DNA from: Bacteroidales bacterium UBA5762
GTDB taxonomy: Bacteria > Bacteroidota > Bacteroidia > Bacteroidales > TTA-H9
DNA: 64,000 bases
Direction of reading: 5' to 3'
Assembly (NCBI GenBank): GCA_002418865.1
Contig: DIEY01000003.1
Span: forward strand, 21,995 to 85,994
The notes under the pieces are model-generated. The model saw nothing but the letters and a program-made list of their open reading frames with translations, had not been told where the DNA came from and did no database searches. Made by a program: the position numbers and the translations under genes. Positions 44,890 to 53,855 of the stretch are shown piece by piece (positions within the stretch are counted from its first letter, which is position 1; every line of letters begins with the position of its first letter).

Positions 44890-45900
44890 ATGGATAAATC
44901 GGCAAATCTCATTGGTAAAAACCTCCCTCAACTAAGTGATATTCTATCTAATGCGGGTTATCAAAATGTAAATCCCTCTTTACTTGCTCATACCCTTTAT
45001 AAAAAATTTGGACGACCACTTAGTAGTATTGCAACTTATCCAAAGTCATTGAGGCAATTTCTCGAAGAAAATTTTTCGACCGATGTCTTACAACCTATAC
45101 TCAAACTCCAATCGACAGATGGTACTATAAAAGGTTTATTTGAGAACGAGGATGGAAAACTCTTTGAAGCAGCTTGGATTCCAGCTGTGAAACGAATGAC
45201 TATTTGCGTGTCATCGCAAGCTGGGTGCAGATTTGGATGCAAATTCTGCTCAACAGGTCAAAATGGCTTTAAAGGAAATTTAAATGTATATGAAATTCTT
45301 TCACAAATTTTTGGATTGCAAAAACCGTTTAATCACATCGTCTTCATGGGTATGGGAGAACCACTCGACAATTTTGCTAATGTCAAGAAAAGCATCGACA
45401 TCCTGACGGCATGGTGGGGAGTTTCTTTGGCTCATAGATATATTACCATCAGCACTGTGGGCTTAATTCCTGAACTTCAACTTGCTATCGAGCAATTGAG
45501 GTGCAATTTGGCCATTAGTTTGCACTCTCCTTTTCATAACGAAAGAAAGAGCATTATGCCGGTCGAAAACATTTACCCTATCCATGAAGTGATAAGTATG
45601 CTCAAAGCACAAAAGTTTACGCCCAAACGAAGGCTTTCTTTCGAATACCTTCTTATAAAAGATTTTAATGACAGTAAATCTCATGCCATGGAAACAGGTA
45701 AATTACTAAAGGATATGGAAAGCCATGTAAATTTAATTGTTTATAATCCTATTCCTTCACAAAATTTCGGGGCACCCGATACGTCAACAATTGAAAACTT
45801 CAGAAAAATACTCAATCTACAAGGCCTTAGAGTAACCATCAGAAAATCATCTGGTTACGATATCTCGGCAGCATGTGGAATGATGACAGGTAGCAGATAA
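44890..45900 (+). CDS. rlmN: 23S rRNA (adenine2503-C2)/tRNA (adenine37-C2)-methyltransferase RlmN
   Basis: Radical-SAM methylase of the ribosome peptidyl-transferase centre, which also acts on some tRNAs. The 336-residue protein has the cluster motif C113-x3-C117-x2-C120 (AGCRFGCKFCSTG), the SAM-binding FMGMGEPLDNF segment, and the C-terminal catalytic Cys C329 in ISAACGMMTG, which forms the methyl-carrier pair. The length is normal for the family. Confidence 0.94.
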   Translation: MDKSANLIGKNLPQLSDILSNAGYQNVNPSLLAHTLYKKFGRPLSSIATYPKSLRQFLEENFSTDVLQPILKLQSTDGTIKGLFENEDGKLFEAAWIPAVKRMTICVSSQAGCRFGCKFCSTGQNGFKGNLNVYEILSQIFGLQKPFNHIVFMGMGEPLDNFANVKKSIDILTAWWGVSLAHRYITISTVGLIPELQLAIEQLRCNLAISLHSPFHNERKSIMPVENIYPIHEVISMLKAQKFTPKRRLSFEYLLIKDFNDSKSHAMETGKLLKDMESHVNLIVYNPIPSQNFGAPDTSTIENFRKILNLQGLRVTIRKSSGYDISAACGMMTGSR

Positions 45901-46051
45901 TCAAAATCCACTCTTCATTATCCCCTAAATTCAATTTCTTCACAGCTATCATTTCTTGCAATCTACTCCCATAATTTTTTGATAAGCTGCCATGCATTTC
46001 AATAAGAAATTAAAAAATCTTTTATAGAAATAACCTACCATTCATCCATAT

Positions 46052-46414
46052 TTAAACCATCAATTCAGAAATATTTTCTGGTGAATCTGTAATTTCTTTA
46101 TGGGGTTTCAGTCTGTTGCAACTTTGTTTTTTATTAGAATAAAAGCGGTGGAATAAAAAGAGAGGGACAGGATCAATGCCACTAGTTCCCCAAGGATGAC
46201 AGCGCAAGATACGATTGAGGGCAAGCCCACCACCTTTCAGAATTCCATATCTTTCGATGGCTTGAATGGCATAAGTGCTGCATGTAGGCCAATGCCTACA
46301 GCTCGCAGGTGTATAGGGTGAAATGGCATATTGATACACCCGAATTAAAGTAAGCAAAGGAAAACGTATAATCTTCTTTAACACAATTGCAAAATTAATC
46401 GAAAAACAATTCAT
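46052..46414 (-). CDS. yidD: Membrane protein insertion efficiency factor YidD
   Basis: The 120-residue protein assists YidC-dependent membrane insertion. The family core is clear: YQYAISPYTPASCRHWPTCSTYAIQAIERYG, then GGGLALNRILRCHPWG. The three cysteines and the amphipathic N-terminal helix are typical. The C-terminus carries about 40 extra residues. It is not linked to rpmH or rnpA here, which is common in Bacteroidota. Confidence 0.9.
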   Translation of the reverse strand: MNCFSINFAIVLKKIIRFPLLTLIRVYQYAISPYTPASCRHWPTCSTYAIQAIERYGILKGGGLALNRILRCHPWGTSGIDPVPLFLFHRFYSNKKQSCNRLKPHKEITDSPENISELMV

Positions 46415-46474
46415 CTCAATGTATCCATAAGCTTGTAATTCAGTCTAAAAACAACAGCTTCAGACTTCATATTC

Positions 46475-46505
46475 TTTGCCGATCAAACTAATTATATTAA
46501 TTTTG
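46475..46505 (+). promoter_or_regulatory. Promoter of tRNA-Leu
   Basis: TTTG (46475-46478), a 19-bp spacer and TAATTTTG (46498-46505) match the Bacteroidota consensus exactly. The tRNA starts 11 bp downstream. Confidence 0.8.
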
Positions 46506-46515
46506 CAAGCTCTTT

Positions 46516-46597
46516 GCGGATGTGTCGTAATTGGTAGCCGAGCCAGACTTAGGATCTGGTGCCGAAAGGCGTGGGGGTTCGAGTCCCTTCATCCGCA
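46516..46597 (+). tRNA. tRNA-Leu (anticodon TAG)
   Basis: An 82-nt tRNA with acceptor stem GCGGATG/CATCCGC, anticodon stem CCAGA/TCTGG around CTTAGGA (anticodon TAG), a long variable arm (TGCCGAAAGGCG) as expected for Leu, and T-loop TTCGAGT. Discriminator A is followed by CCG, so CCA is not encoded. Confidence 0.95.
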
Positions 46598-46660
46598 CCG
46601 TAAAATATTTATTTTCCAATAGCAAGAATATCTTTACTATAACTTTAAACAAAATTTTGA

Positions 46661-46954
46661 ATGGCCAGTATAAAAGAGACAAAAAAATACATCGAATATG
46701 CTATAGATGAAGTAATCTCCGACTGTTTAAATGTACTTCACTTATATCCAGGTAAAAAACATGAGGAAGTTTATAATTTAGTGAGAGAGCTCGTCGATAT
46801 GCGCAACAACCTTATTTACAGGGTTAATCACATAGAAAACAAAGATGACCCCCATGCTGTTAAAGCTCATTTCAAGAGCATAGAAAAAGATTTAAACTAT
46901 CAAATAGAGCAAGCCGTCGAAAAATTAAGCAACATTGTCAAATCCGATGAATAA
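46661..46954 (+). CDS. Small conserved helical protein of unknown function
   Basis: The 97-residue, all-helical, charged protein has no signal peptide or membrane segment. It contains a YAIDEVISDCLNVLHLYPGKKHEEV stretch and a long helix with DMRNNLIYRVNH. I do not recognise a characterised family. It resembles short conserved Bacteroidota proteins encoded near trigger factor. It lies between tRNA-Leu and tig on the same strand, 95 bp before tig. The coding call rests on amino-acid composition, position and a clean ATG. Confidence 0.65.
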   Translation: MASIKETKKYIEYAIDEVISDCLNVLHLYPGKKHEEVYNLVRELVDMRNNLIYRVNHIENKDDPHAVKAHFKSIEKDLNYQIEQAVEKLSNIVKSDE

Positions 46955-47049
46955 AACATGCTCTATTCACTGCCTATACGAAACTATGGAAAGGTTTGAG
47001 GGCAGACATTTGACAAACCTCATTATTTTTAATTAAACCAAAATTATCC

Positions 47050-48495
47050 ATGGAAATTATTAAAGAAGATACCGGTGAATTAACGGCAACGCTTCATCTA
47101 AAGCTTTCAAAGCAAGACTATTTACCTCAAGTAGAAGCCGAACTTAAAAAACTACAACGCGATGCCTTCATCCCAGGATTCCGAAAAGGTAAAGTGCCTA
47201 TGGGGCATTTAAAAAAATTATATGGGGATTCACTCATTATGGAACGTATCAATAAATTCGTATCTGAATCTCTCAATCAGTATATATTAGAAAATCACTT
47301 GCCTATCATAGGATATCCAATATCTAACCCTCAAAACAAGCCATTTGATGTTGAATTTGATCAGGCTGACGAACACGAATTCCTTTTCGATATCGGACTT
47401 ACACCCGAAATAGAAATTGATTTCTCTGAACTGCAACCAATAAAATATTATTTAATCACCCCTTCTCAAACCGATATTGATCGCCAGATTGAGGAATTAA
47501 GGGACCAGTTTGCTGAACTGGTTGAGATAGAATCTGCCGACGAAGAAGCTATCATAGAAGGGAAAGTATTTGAAATAGACGATTTAAGCTCACCAAAGGA
47601 AAATGGATATGAACAATTCATAAGATTAGATTTAAAAGACGAAGCGCTACCTCAGCAAATTAAGGATAAGCTATTGGGTATAAAAAAAGATCAAATCATC
47701 GACTTTCTGTTCGATTCGGCTGAAGACTTAGCCAGATTTATTAGAATCGACTTCAAAAAAGCAAAAGAAATACATTTGAATCTGCAATTTAAGGTTAGTG
47801 GCAATTTTCATAAAAGATTACCTGAGCTCAATCCAGATTTCTTTCATCAAGTCTTTCCCGAACAAAACATAGAAACACTTGAAGAATTTCGAGCCGAAGC
47901 TGCAAAAAAAGTCCATGTAGATTTTCTGCAAAATCATAGCGATAAAACATTCTATTTGGCTATTATGCAACAACTGCTTAATCATGTAAACATTCCTCTA
48001 CCCGAAGATTTTCTTAAAAGATGGATAGCCTTTCACGAAAACATGAATTCTGAAGAAGTCAATAAAAATCTAGATAAATTTGTTGAATCGATTCGTATGG
48101 AAATATTAAGGAACCATCTTATAAACAAAGCTGAAATTAAAATTAATGAGGAAGAAATCAGAAATTATTTTGCACATGAAATTATTGCCTCAAATTTTCC
48201 TTATTTTCAATACAATAACGATATTATTGAGAAAATTACACAGGTTGTGAATGTAGCAGTAGATGAAGCAATGAAGAATGAGAAGGATTTAGAACGCGCA
48301 AAAAATGAATTGACAGATGTTAAATTGATAGATTTTTTAAAGTCTAACCTTCCACTCGAAGTTATAGAAATAGATACTATAACTTATATTGATTCTCTCT
48401 CTCCAAAGCAAGAAGATAAGGCTTTAGAAGAACAGGCAGAAGAAAAAACTGAAATAATGGACAACAATACTGAAAATCAAAAAAACAACGGATAA
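47050..48495 (+). CDS. tig: Trigger factor, ribosome-bound chaperone
   Basis: Binds nascent chains at the ribosomal exit tunnel. The 481-residue protein has the L23-binding signature GFRKGKVP (43-50) in its N-terminal domain. A long helical C-terminal substrate-binding domain follows, ending in an acidic, Gln/Asn-rich tail. The middle FKBP-type PPIase part looks diverged. It precedes clpP by 2 bp, the common tig-clpP-clpX order. Confidence 0.92.
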   Translation: MEIIKEDTGELTATLHLKLSKQDYLPQVEAELKKLQRDAFIPGFRKGKVPMGHLKKLYGDSLIMERINKFVSESLNQYILENHLPIIGYPISNPQNKPFDVEFDQADEHEFLFDIGLTPEIEIDFSELQPIKYYLITPSQTDIDRQIEELRDQFAELVEIESADEEAIIEGKVFEIDDLSSPKENGYEQFIRLDLKDEALPQQIKDKLLGIKKDQIIDFLFDSAEDLARFIRIDFKKAKEIHLNLQFKVSGNFHKRLPELNPDFFHQVFPEQNIETLEEFRAEAAKKVHVDFLQNHSDKTFYLAIMQQLLNHVNIPLPEDFLKRWIAFHENMNSEEVNKNLDKFVESIRMEILRNHLINKAEIKINEEEIRNYFAHEIIASNFPYFQYNNDIIEKITQVVNVAVDEAMKNEKDLERAKNELTDVKLIDFLKSNLPLEVIEIDTITYIDSLSPKQEDKALEEQAEEKTEIMDNNTENQKNNG

Positions 48496-48497
48496 TT

Positions 48498-49199
48498 ATG
48501 AATAATAATGATGAATTTTACAAGTTTGCAACTCGCCATGTTGGAATAAATCCATTGACTTTGCAAAAATACATTGCAGTACATGACAATTATATTTCGC
48601 CTACCATAATAGAGGAACGCCAGCTTAATGTAGCTACCATGGACGTATTCTCGAGGCTGATGATGGATAGAATTATCTTTTTAGGTGTTCCCATAGATGA
48701 TTATGTAGCCAATATCATTGAGGCCCAGCTTCTTTTTCTCGAAAGCGCCGATCCACGTAAGGATATTCAAATCTATTTGAACACGCCTGGAGGTTCAGTT
48801 TATGCTGGATTAGGGATATATGATACTATGCAATACATTGCAGCCGATGTAGCTACAATTTGTACTGGCATGGCGGCTTCTATGGGTGCAATCATTCTGT
48901 GTGCTGGAGCAAAGGGGAAGAGAACCGCCCTCAAGCATTCACGTATTCTAATACACCAGCCCATGGGAGGCGCTGAAGGTCAAGCCTCCGACATCGAAAT
49001 CACTGCTAGAGAAATTCAAAAACTAAAAAAGGAACTCTATGAAATTATCGCCTATCATTCAGGACAAACTTACGAAAAAATTTGGCAAGACGCCGACCGT
49101 GATTTCTGGATGACTTCAGATGAAGCTAAGGAATATGGAATGATTGACGAGGTTTTATATAGAGAAAAGAAGTCCAAAAATAGTGCGCAACAGTCTTAA
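48498..49199 (+). CDS. clpP: ATP-dependent Clp protease proteolytic subunit
   Basis: Serine protease subunit forming the tetradecameric chamber that degrades ClpX-delivered substrates. The 233-residue protein has catalytic S128 in CTGMAASMGA and H153 in RILIHQPMGG. The Asp is expected in the DRDFWMTSDEAKEYG region. The N-terminus has about 35 more residues than the mature enterobacterial enzyme, possibly a processed propeptide. It sits between tig and clpX. Confidence 0.95.
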   Translation: MNNNDEFYKFATRHVGINPLTLQKYIAVHDNYISPTIIEERQLNVATMDVFSRLMMDRIIFLGVPIDDYVANIIEAQLLFLESADPRKDIQIYLNTPGGSVYAGLGIYDTMQYIAADVATICTGMAASMGAIILCAGAKGKRTALKHSRILIHQPMGGAEGQASDIEITAREIQKLKKELYEIIAYHSGQTYEKIWQDADRDFWMTSDEAKEYGMIDEVLYREKKSKNSAQQS

Positions 49200-49249
49200 T
49201 CATGCTTTTATTCAATCTAATACATTCTAAAGGAGAAAAATATAAATAA

Positions 49250-50485
49250 ATGGCAAAGACTTTAGAATACTGTTCATTTTGTGGCAGAAGCAAAAAAGAA
49301 GTCAATTTATTGATTAGCGGGATAAATGCTAACATTTGCGATAGTTGTGTAGAACAGGCACGCGATATTGTGATGCAGGAATTAACTTCGGCAAAAAAGA
49401 AGAAAGTACAATTGAAAAAGATTTATAAACCTGCAGAAATTAAGGCCTATCTCGATCAATATGTCATTGGCCAGGAAGAAGCTAAGAAAGTTCTATCGGT
49501 TGCAGTATACAATCATTATAAAAGGATAACACAACCCATTAATCGAAGCAATATTGATGAAGTAGAAATCGAAAAATCGAATATTATTTTTGTGGGTGAG
49601 ACAGGCACCGGAAAAACTCTTTTAGCGCAAACCATAGCGCGTTTGCTCAATGTACCTTTTTGTATAGCCGATGCAACTGTATTAACCGAAGCAGGTTATG
49701 TAGGAGAAGATGTTGAAAGCATTTTAACACGTTTACTTCAAGCTGCCGATTATGATGTGGCATCTGCAGAAATGGGTATTGTTTTTATTGACGAAATCGA
49801 CAAAATATCTCGCAAAAGCGATAATCCAAGCATTACACGAGATGTATCGGGAGAAGGAGTTCAACAAGCCTTACTCAAACTCCTCGAAGGTAGCATCGTT
49901 AATGTTCCTCCACAAGGAGGCCGCAAACATCCCGAGCAAAAATTTATTCAGGTAAATACTCAGAATATCCTGTTTATAGCCGGAGGTGCATTTGATGGCA
50001 TTGAGAAAAAAATAGCCTCAAGACTCAGAACCAATATTGTGGGTTTTAAAAAGGAACCATTTACCGAAATAGAGAAAGATAATCTGCTGCAATACGTTTC
50101 GCCACCCGACTTGAGAGCCTATGGTCTTATTCCAGAACTCACAGGACGTTTTCCAGTGGTTTGTCATCTTTCGCCATTAGATGCTAATTCTTTGAAACGC
50201 ATCCTCATTGAGCCCAAAAATGCTTTGGTAAAACAGTACAAGAAAATTTTCGAATTAGATAATATTCATTTGAGCTTCGATGATGAAGTACTCGATTTCG
50301 TGGTACAAAAATCCATAGAATTCAAACTTGGTGCTCGGGGTTTGCGCTCCATTATGGAAAGTATTCTTAAGGACTTAATGTTTGAGGCACCCTCAGGAAA
50401 TCTCTCCACTCACCTTAACATTACCCTCGATTATGCCAAGGAAAAGTTTGAATCTTCTAACATTAGCCGCTTAAAAGTTGCATAA
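49250..50485 (+). CDS. clpX: ATP-dependent Clp protease ATP-binding subunit ClpX
   Basis: AAA+ unfoldase that feeds ClpP. The 411-residue protein begins with a zinc-binding domain (C8, C11, C30, C33). The AAA+ core has Walker A GETGTGKTLLAQT, Walker B IVFIDEIDKI, sensor residues, and the pore-loop region after GYVGEDVES. The ClpP-binding IGF-type loop is not obvious by eye. AGGAGA about 15 bp upstream may act as its ribosome site. Confidence 0.95.
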   Translation: MAKTLEYCSFCGRSKKEVNLLISGINANICDSCVEQARDIVMQELTSAKKKKVQLKKIYKPAEIKAYLDQYVIGQEEAKKVLSVAVYNHYKRITQPINRSNIDEVEIEKSNIIFVGETGTGKTLLAQTIARLLNVPFCIADATVLTEAGYVGEDVESILTRLLQAADYDVASAEMGIVFIDEIDKISRKSDNPSITRDVSGEGVQQALLKLLEGSIVNVPPQGGRKHPEQKFIQVNTQNILFIAGGAFDGIEKKIASRLRTNIVGFKKEPFTEIEKDNLLQYVSPPDLRAYGLIPELTGRFPVVCHLSPLDANSLKRILIEPKNALVKQYKKIFELDNIHLSFDDEVLDFVVQKSIEFKLGARGLRSIMESILKDLMFEAPSGNLSTHLNITLDYAKEKFESSNISRLKVA

Positions 50486-50519
50486 ACTATACAGGTCTCC
50501 TAATATTTAGTACACCCAA

Positions 50520-50557
50520 AAAAGCCCTGATTAAAAAATGCTTTACTCAGGGCTTTT
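50520..50557. terminator. Bidirectional terminator between clpX and pfkA
   Basis: AAAAGCCCTGA (50520-50530) pairs perfectly with TCAGGGCTTTT (50547-50557). A-rich and T-rich flanks serve both convergent genes. Confidence 0.88.
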
Positions 50558-50602
50558 TTATTTTTATATTCAATAAAAAAGAAATTTTCAACTCAAAAGG
50601 AA

Positions 50603-51697
50603 TTAATCCCCGAAGCAGATACCGACCCCGCGTGCTGTCTTTATTAAGGCAGTATCCATTTCCACGAAATTATATCTTTTAATGGCATCTTTCAGGGGGA
50701 CGGAAGTAATGTAAGGATGACGGTATGAAACCATTTGTCCAAATTTTCCTTCGAGCACAAGTTCCATTGCTTTAACACCAAACTGAGTAGCCAAAACGCG
50801 ATCATAAGCAATAGGCACCCCTCCGCGTTGTACATGACCTAAGACAGTAGCGCGCATATCGTAAGGACAACCTGCTTCTTTCAGCTCGTTCATTAGTCGC
50901 TCGGCAGCGCCCGAAAACTTAATATTGTGGTAACCTATTTCTCCAGTTTCCTTTTTGGCAAAATCACCTCCTATTGGGCGAGCACCTTCTGAAATCACAA
51001 TATTTATAAATCCACGCCCTTTCACAAATCGAGAATCAATTTTTTGAAGGACTTTATCGATATCGTAAGGAATTTCGGGAATAAGACATATCTCAGCTCC
51101 TCCAGCTACTGCAGCATTCATGGCAATCCATCCTGCATAGCGACCCATAACTTCGAGAATCAAAATACGATTGTGGCTTGCAGCTGTTGTAACAAGTTTA
51201 TCAACAGCCTCGGTACAAATCTGAACTGCAGTTTGAAATCCAAATGTAGAATCAGTTCCTACCAAATCGTTATCAATCGTTTTAGGTACGCCAATAATAT
51301 TGAGTCCTTTTTCGTATAAAGCATAAGAAATGGCCTGAGAACCTTCTCCTCCAATACTAATGACGGCATCTACACCCAAATATTGCAACTTACGAAGCAT
51401 TTCGTCGCTTCTATCGACTTCTTCCCAAGTTCCATCCGGCTTTTTTATCGGCCAGGCAAAAGGACCCCCTTTATTGGTAGTCCCTAAAATTGTACCACCC
51501 TGATAATGTATGCCCGAAACGGTCTTTTCGTCGAGGACCATTATCTCAGTGGGTTCTCTCAATATTCCATTAAATGCTTCGATGCTTCCTATTACTTCCC
51601 AATTCTTCTCTTGCCCAGCCCTTTTAACTATGGCTCGAATTACTGCATTTAATCCCGGGCAGTCACCACCACCTGTTGCTACTAATACTCTATTCAT
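50603..51697 (-). CDS. pfkA: 6-phosphofructokinase (ATP-dependent, group III-like)
   Basis: Phosphorylates fructose 6-phosphate in glycolysis. The 364-residue protein starts with the nucleotide loop ATGGGDCPGLNAVIR and has GGEGSQAISY and PKTIDNDLVGTDSTFGFQTA. The Gly in GGEGS indicates ATP rather than pyrophosphate as donor, while the Lys in PKTIDND is shared with PPi-dependent and group III enzymes, so donor preference should be taken as likely ATP. An exact -7 element (TATTTTTG on the minus strand, 51764-51771) lies 67 bp upstream of the start. Confidence 0.9.
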   Translation of the reverse strand: MNRVLVATGGGDCPGLNAVIRAIVKRAGQEKNWEVIGSIEAFNGILREPTEIMVLDEKTVSGIHYQGGTILGTTNKGGPFAWPIKKPDGTWEEVDRSDEMLRKLQYLGVDAVISIGGEGSQAISYALYEKGLNIIGVPKTIDNDLVGTDSTFGFQTAVQICTEAVDKLVTTAASHNRILILEVMGRYAGWIAMNAAVAGGAEICLIPEIPYDIDKVLQKIDSRFVKGRGFINIVISEGARPIGGDFAKKETGEIGYHNIKFSGAAERLMNELKEAGCPYDMRATVLGHVQRGGVPIAYDRVLATQFGVKAMELVLEGKFGQMVSYRHPYITSVPLKDAIKRYNFVEMDTALIKTARGVGICFGD

Positions 51698-51848
51698 TTG
51701 TTATAGATAGTTAGATTGAGTTAAATTTATTTCCTTATTATTTAAATTTTCCCATTTTGCGTGCAAAAATAGTAAGGAATATGTATACGAATGTTTATTC
51801 GGGTATTAAATTTGCAATCCTTTAAAAAGTAATTTTGAGATTTTCGTC

Positions 51849-52433
51849 ATGAAAAAAATACTCCTATCAGGCATCTTATTTTTATGCACTGCCTTGCTTG
51901 CCGAAGCTCAAAATACTTCGCCCATTATAGTTAAAGCCACGATTTTCGAAAATGATACTATTCCATTTATAGAACTTAAGCCAGTTACCATATATGGATT
52001 GCCAGTGTTTAAAAATAAGAAAGATCAGCGTCAATGGGAGAAACTTGTGCGTAACGTAAAAAAGGTTTACCCTTATGCAAGATTAGCCGGCATTAAATTT
52101 CAAGAATATGAGTACCTGATTTTAACTTCCAGATCGGACAAAGAAAGGAAGAATTATATCAACCGCCTAGAAAAAGAATTAACCAACCAATATGCTGATG
52201 AATTGGAAAAACTCACTTTTACTCAAGGGAAAATCCTTTTTAAACTCATCGACAGGGAAACAGGCAACTCATCATACGAATTGGTCAAAGAGTTGAAAGG
52301 AAAGTTTATGGCTTTTTTCTGGAATTCGTTTGCTCGTATTTTTGGTTACAATTTAAAAGAGAAATACGATCCTTATGGGAAAGATGCCAATATTGAACAA
52401 ATTGTAGTTTTAATCGAAAACGGAGCTATTTAA
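51849..52433 (+). CDS. Secreted DUF4294 family protein
   Basis: 194 residues with a signal peptide cleaved near AEAQ (about 21). The conserved DUF4294 core follows: ELKPVTIYGLPVFKNKKDQRQWEKL, then RNVKKVYPYARLAG and a basic helical tail with LIDRETGNSSYELVKELKG. The family is nearly confined to Bacteroidota and its function is unknown. A TAATTTTG element (51830-51837) is only 11 bp from the ATG. The next gene converges on it. Confidence 0.85.
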   Translation: MKKILLSGILFLCTALLAEAQNTSPIIVKATIFENDTIPFIELKPVTIYGLPVFKNKKDQRQWEKLVRNVKKVYPYARLAGIKFQEYEYLILTSRSDKERKNYINRLEKELTNQYADELEKLTFTQGKILFKLIDRETGNSSYELVKELKGKFMAFFWNSFARIFGYNLKEKYDPYGKDANIEQIVVLIENGAI

Positions 52434-52438
52434 AAGTT

Positions 52439-53851
52439 TTATTTTCCTCTTCCTTGCAGGACAATCATGATAGTATAGACCAAAATTTTGATATCCATTG
52501 CAATAGACATATTTTCCAGATAAATAAGGTCGAATTTAGCTCTTTCTATCATTTGGTCGAGGTTCTCGGCATAACCAAATTTTACTTGACCCCAACTCGT
52601 GATGCCTGGTTTAACTTTGAGCAACAGCTTATAATGAGGCATTTTTTGTATGATTTGTTCGATGTAGTAAGGTCGTTCAGGCCTTGGTCCTACTAATGAC
52701 ATATCTCCTTTCAATACGGTAAAAAACTGTGGAATTTCGTCGAGTCTATATTGCCGCATGATTTTTCCAAATGGAGTTATACGAGGGTCGTCTTTCGAGG
52801 ACAATTGTGGTCCATTGCTCTCAGCATCTTGATACATAGAACGGAACTTTACCATTTTAAATATTTTACCTCTTAAGCCTACACGTGGTTGGCAATAAAG
52901 AATAGGCCCTGGCGATGACAGTTTTACCCCTATAGCCGTAAATAAAAATACTGGCGAAAGAACAATAATGGCTATCAACGAAACAACGATATCCATGGCT
53001 CGTTTTACTACCATTTGCCATGCAGGCATCAAATTAGTAGAAATTTCTATCAATGGAGAATAGATAGAAGAGGTTTTGACCGATCCTAAAAGAATATCTT
53101 GCATAATGGGAGCAATCTTAATAACTACGTTAGTTTCTTCCAATTCAGTAATCACACGTTCCACAGCATCTTTCTCCGAGCGCTCAAAAGCTATAATAAC
53201 TTCTTCAACCTTATGCTCTTCTACAATTCTTTTTAAATCTTTATAAGTTCCAAGATGGGGTATATAATGATCCAGTAAATTTTCTTCAGAAACACCAGCA
53301 TCGACAAATCCAATGAATTTATTCCCAGGCGATAGTGGCTGGTTTTCAATTTCTTGAAATATGGATAAGGCATTACCATTGCAGCCAACCATAACTGTAT
53401 TAAACCCAATCTTTCGATGATGAATCTTGTTGTTAGTGATAGTAGTAAGTAAAAATCGAGCTAAATAAGTAAATGAAAAATGCAACACGAAAAGAACTAT
53501 AAACGACTGATAATATGACTTATAGGAGCGTATGACATCATCCAAAATCAATACGAAAAAAATTATTAAAACCCCTATTAAGGTAATACTTAAAGTATGT
53601 CCCAATTCTTTCAGCCTCGATTTACGGTAAATTTTGCGATATTGACCCGAAATAGCATAAAGAATCAGCCAGAATATAGGAACTGCAATAATCCCATAGA
53701 AAAATTTAGGATCATCAAAAACTACGGTATAATGCTCTAGAAAATAAGGATCAACATAATATTTACGATAAAAGAAAAACAAACTCCAAGCAAGTAAGGC
53801 AGTTATATAATCAGCAATAACATATTTAGCAATTTGTAGATTTTTATTCAT
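52439..53851 (-). CDS. Undecaprenyl-phosphate sugar phosphotransferase (WcaJ/PglC-type initiating enzyme)
   Basis: Starts a polysaccharide repeat unit by transferring a sugar 1-phosphate to undecaprenyl phosphate. The 470-residue protein has four N-terminal membrane helices and a CoA-binding-like central domain (NTVMVGCNGNALSIFQEI). A reentrant helix near residues 285-310 leads into the C-terminal catalytic domain with FKMVKFRSMYQDAE, YRLDEIPQFFTVLKGDMSLVGPRPERP. The donor (often UDP-glucose or galactose) cannot be fixed by eye. It follows a lipoprotein gene after 4 bp. Confidence 0.9.
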   Translation of the reverse strand: MNKNLQIAKYVIADYITALLAWSLFFFYRKYYVDPYFLEHYTVVFDDPKFFYGIIAVPIFWLILYAISGQYRKIYRKSRLKELGHTLSITLIGVLIIFFVLILDDVIRSYKSYYQSFIVLFVLHFSFTYLARFLLTTITNNKIHHRKIGFNTVMVGCNGNALSIFQEIENQPLSPGNKFIGFVDAGVSEENLLDHYIPHLGTYKDLKRIVEEHKVEEVIIAFERSEKDAVERVITELEETNVVIKIAPIMQDILLGSVKTSSIYSPLIEISTNLMPAWQMVVKRAMDIVVSLIAIIVLSPVFLFTAIGVKLSSPGPILYCQPRVGLRGKIFKMVKFRSMYQDAESNGPQLSSKDDPRITPFGKIMRQYRLDEIPQFFTVLKGDMSLVGPRPERPYYIEQIIQKMPHYKLLLKVKPGITSWGQVKFGYAENLDQMIERAKFDLIYLENMSIAMDIKILVYTIMIVLQGRGK

Positions 53852-53855
53852 AAAA

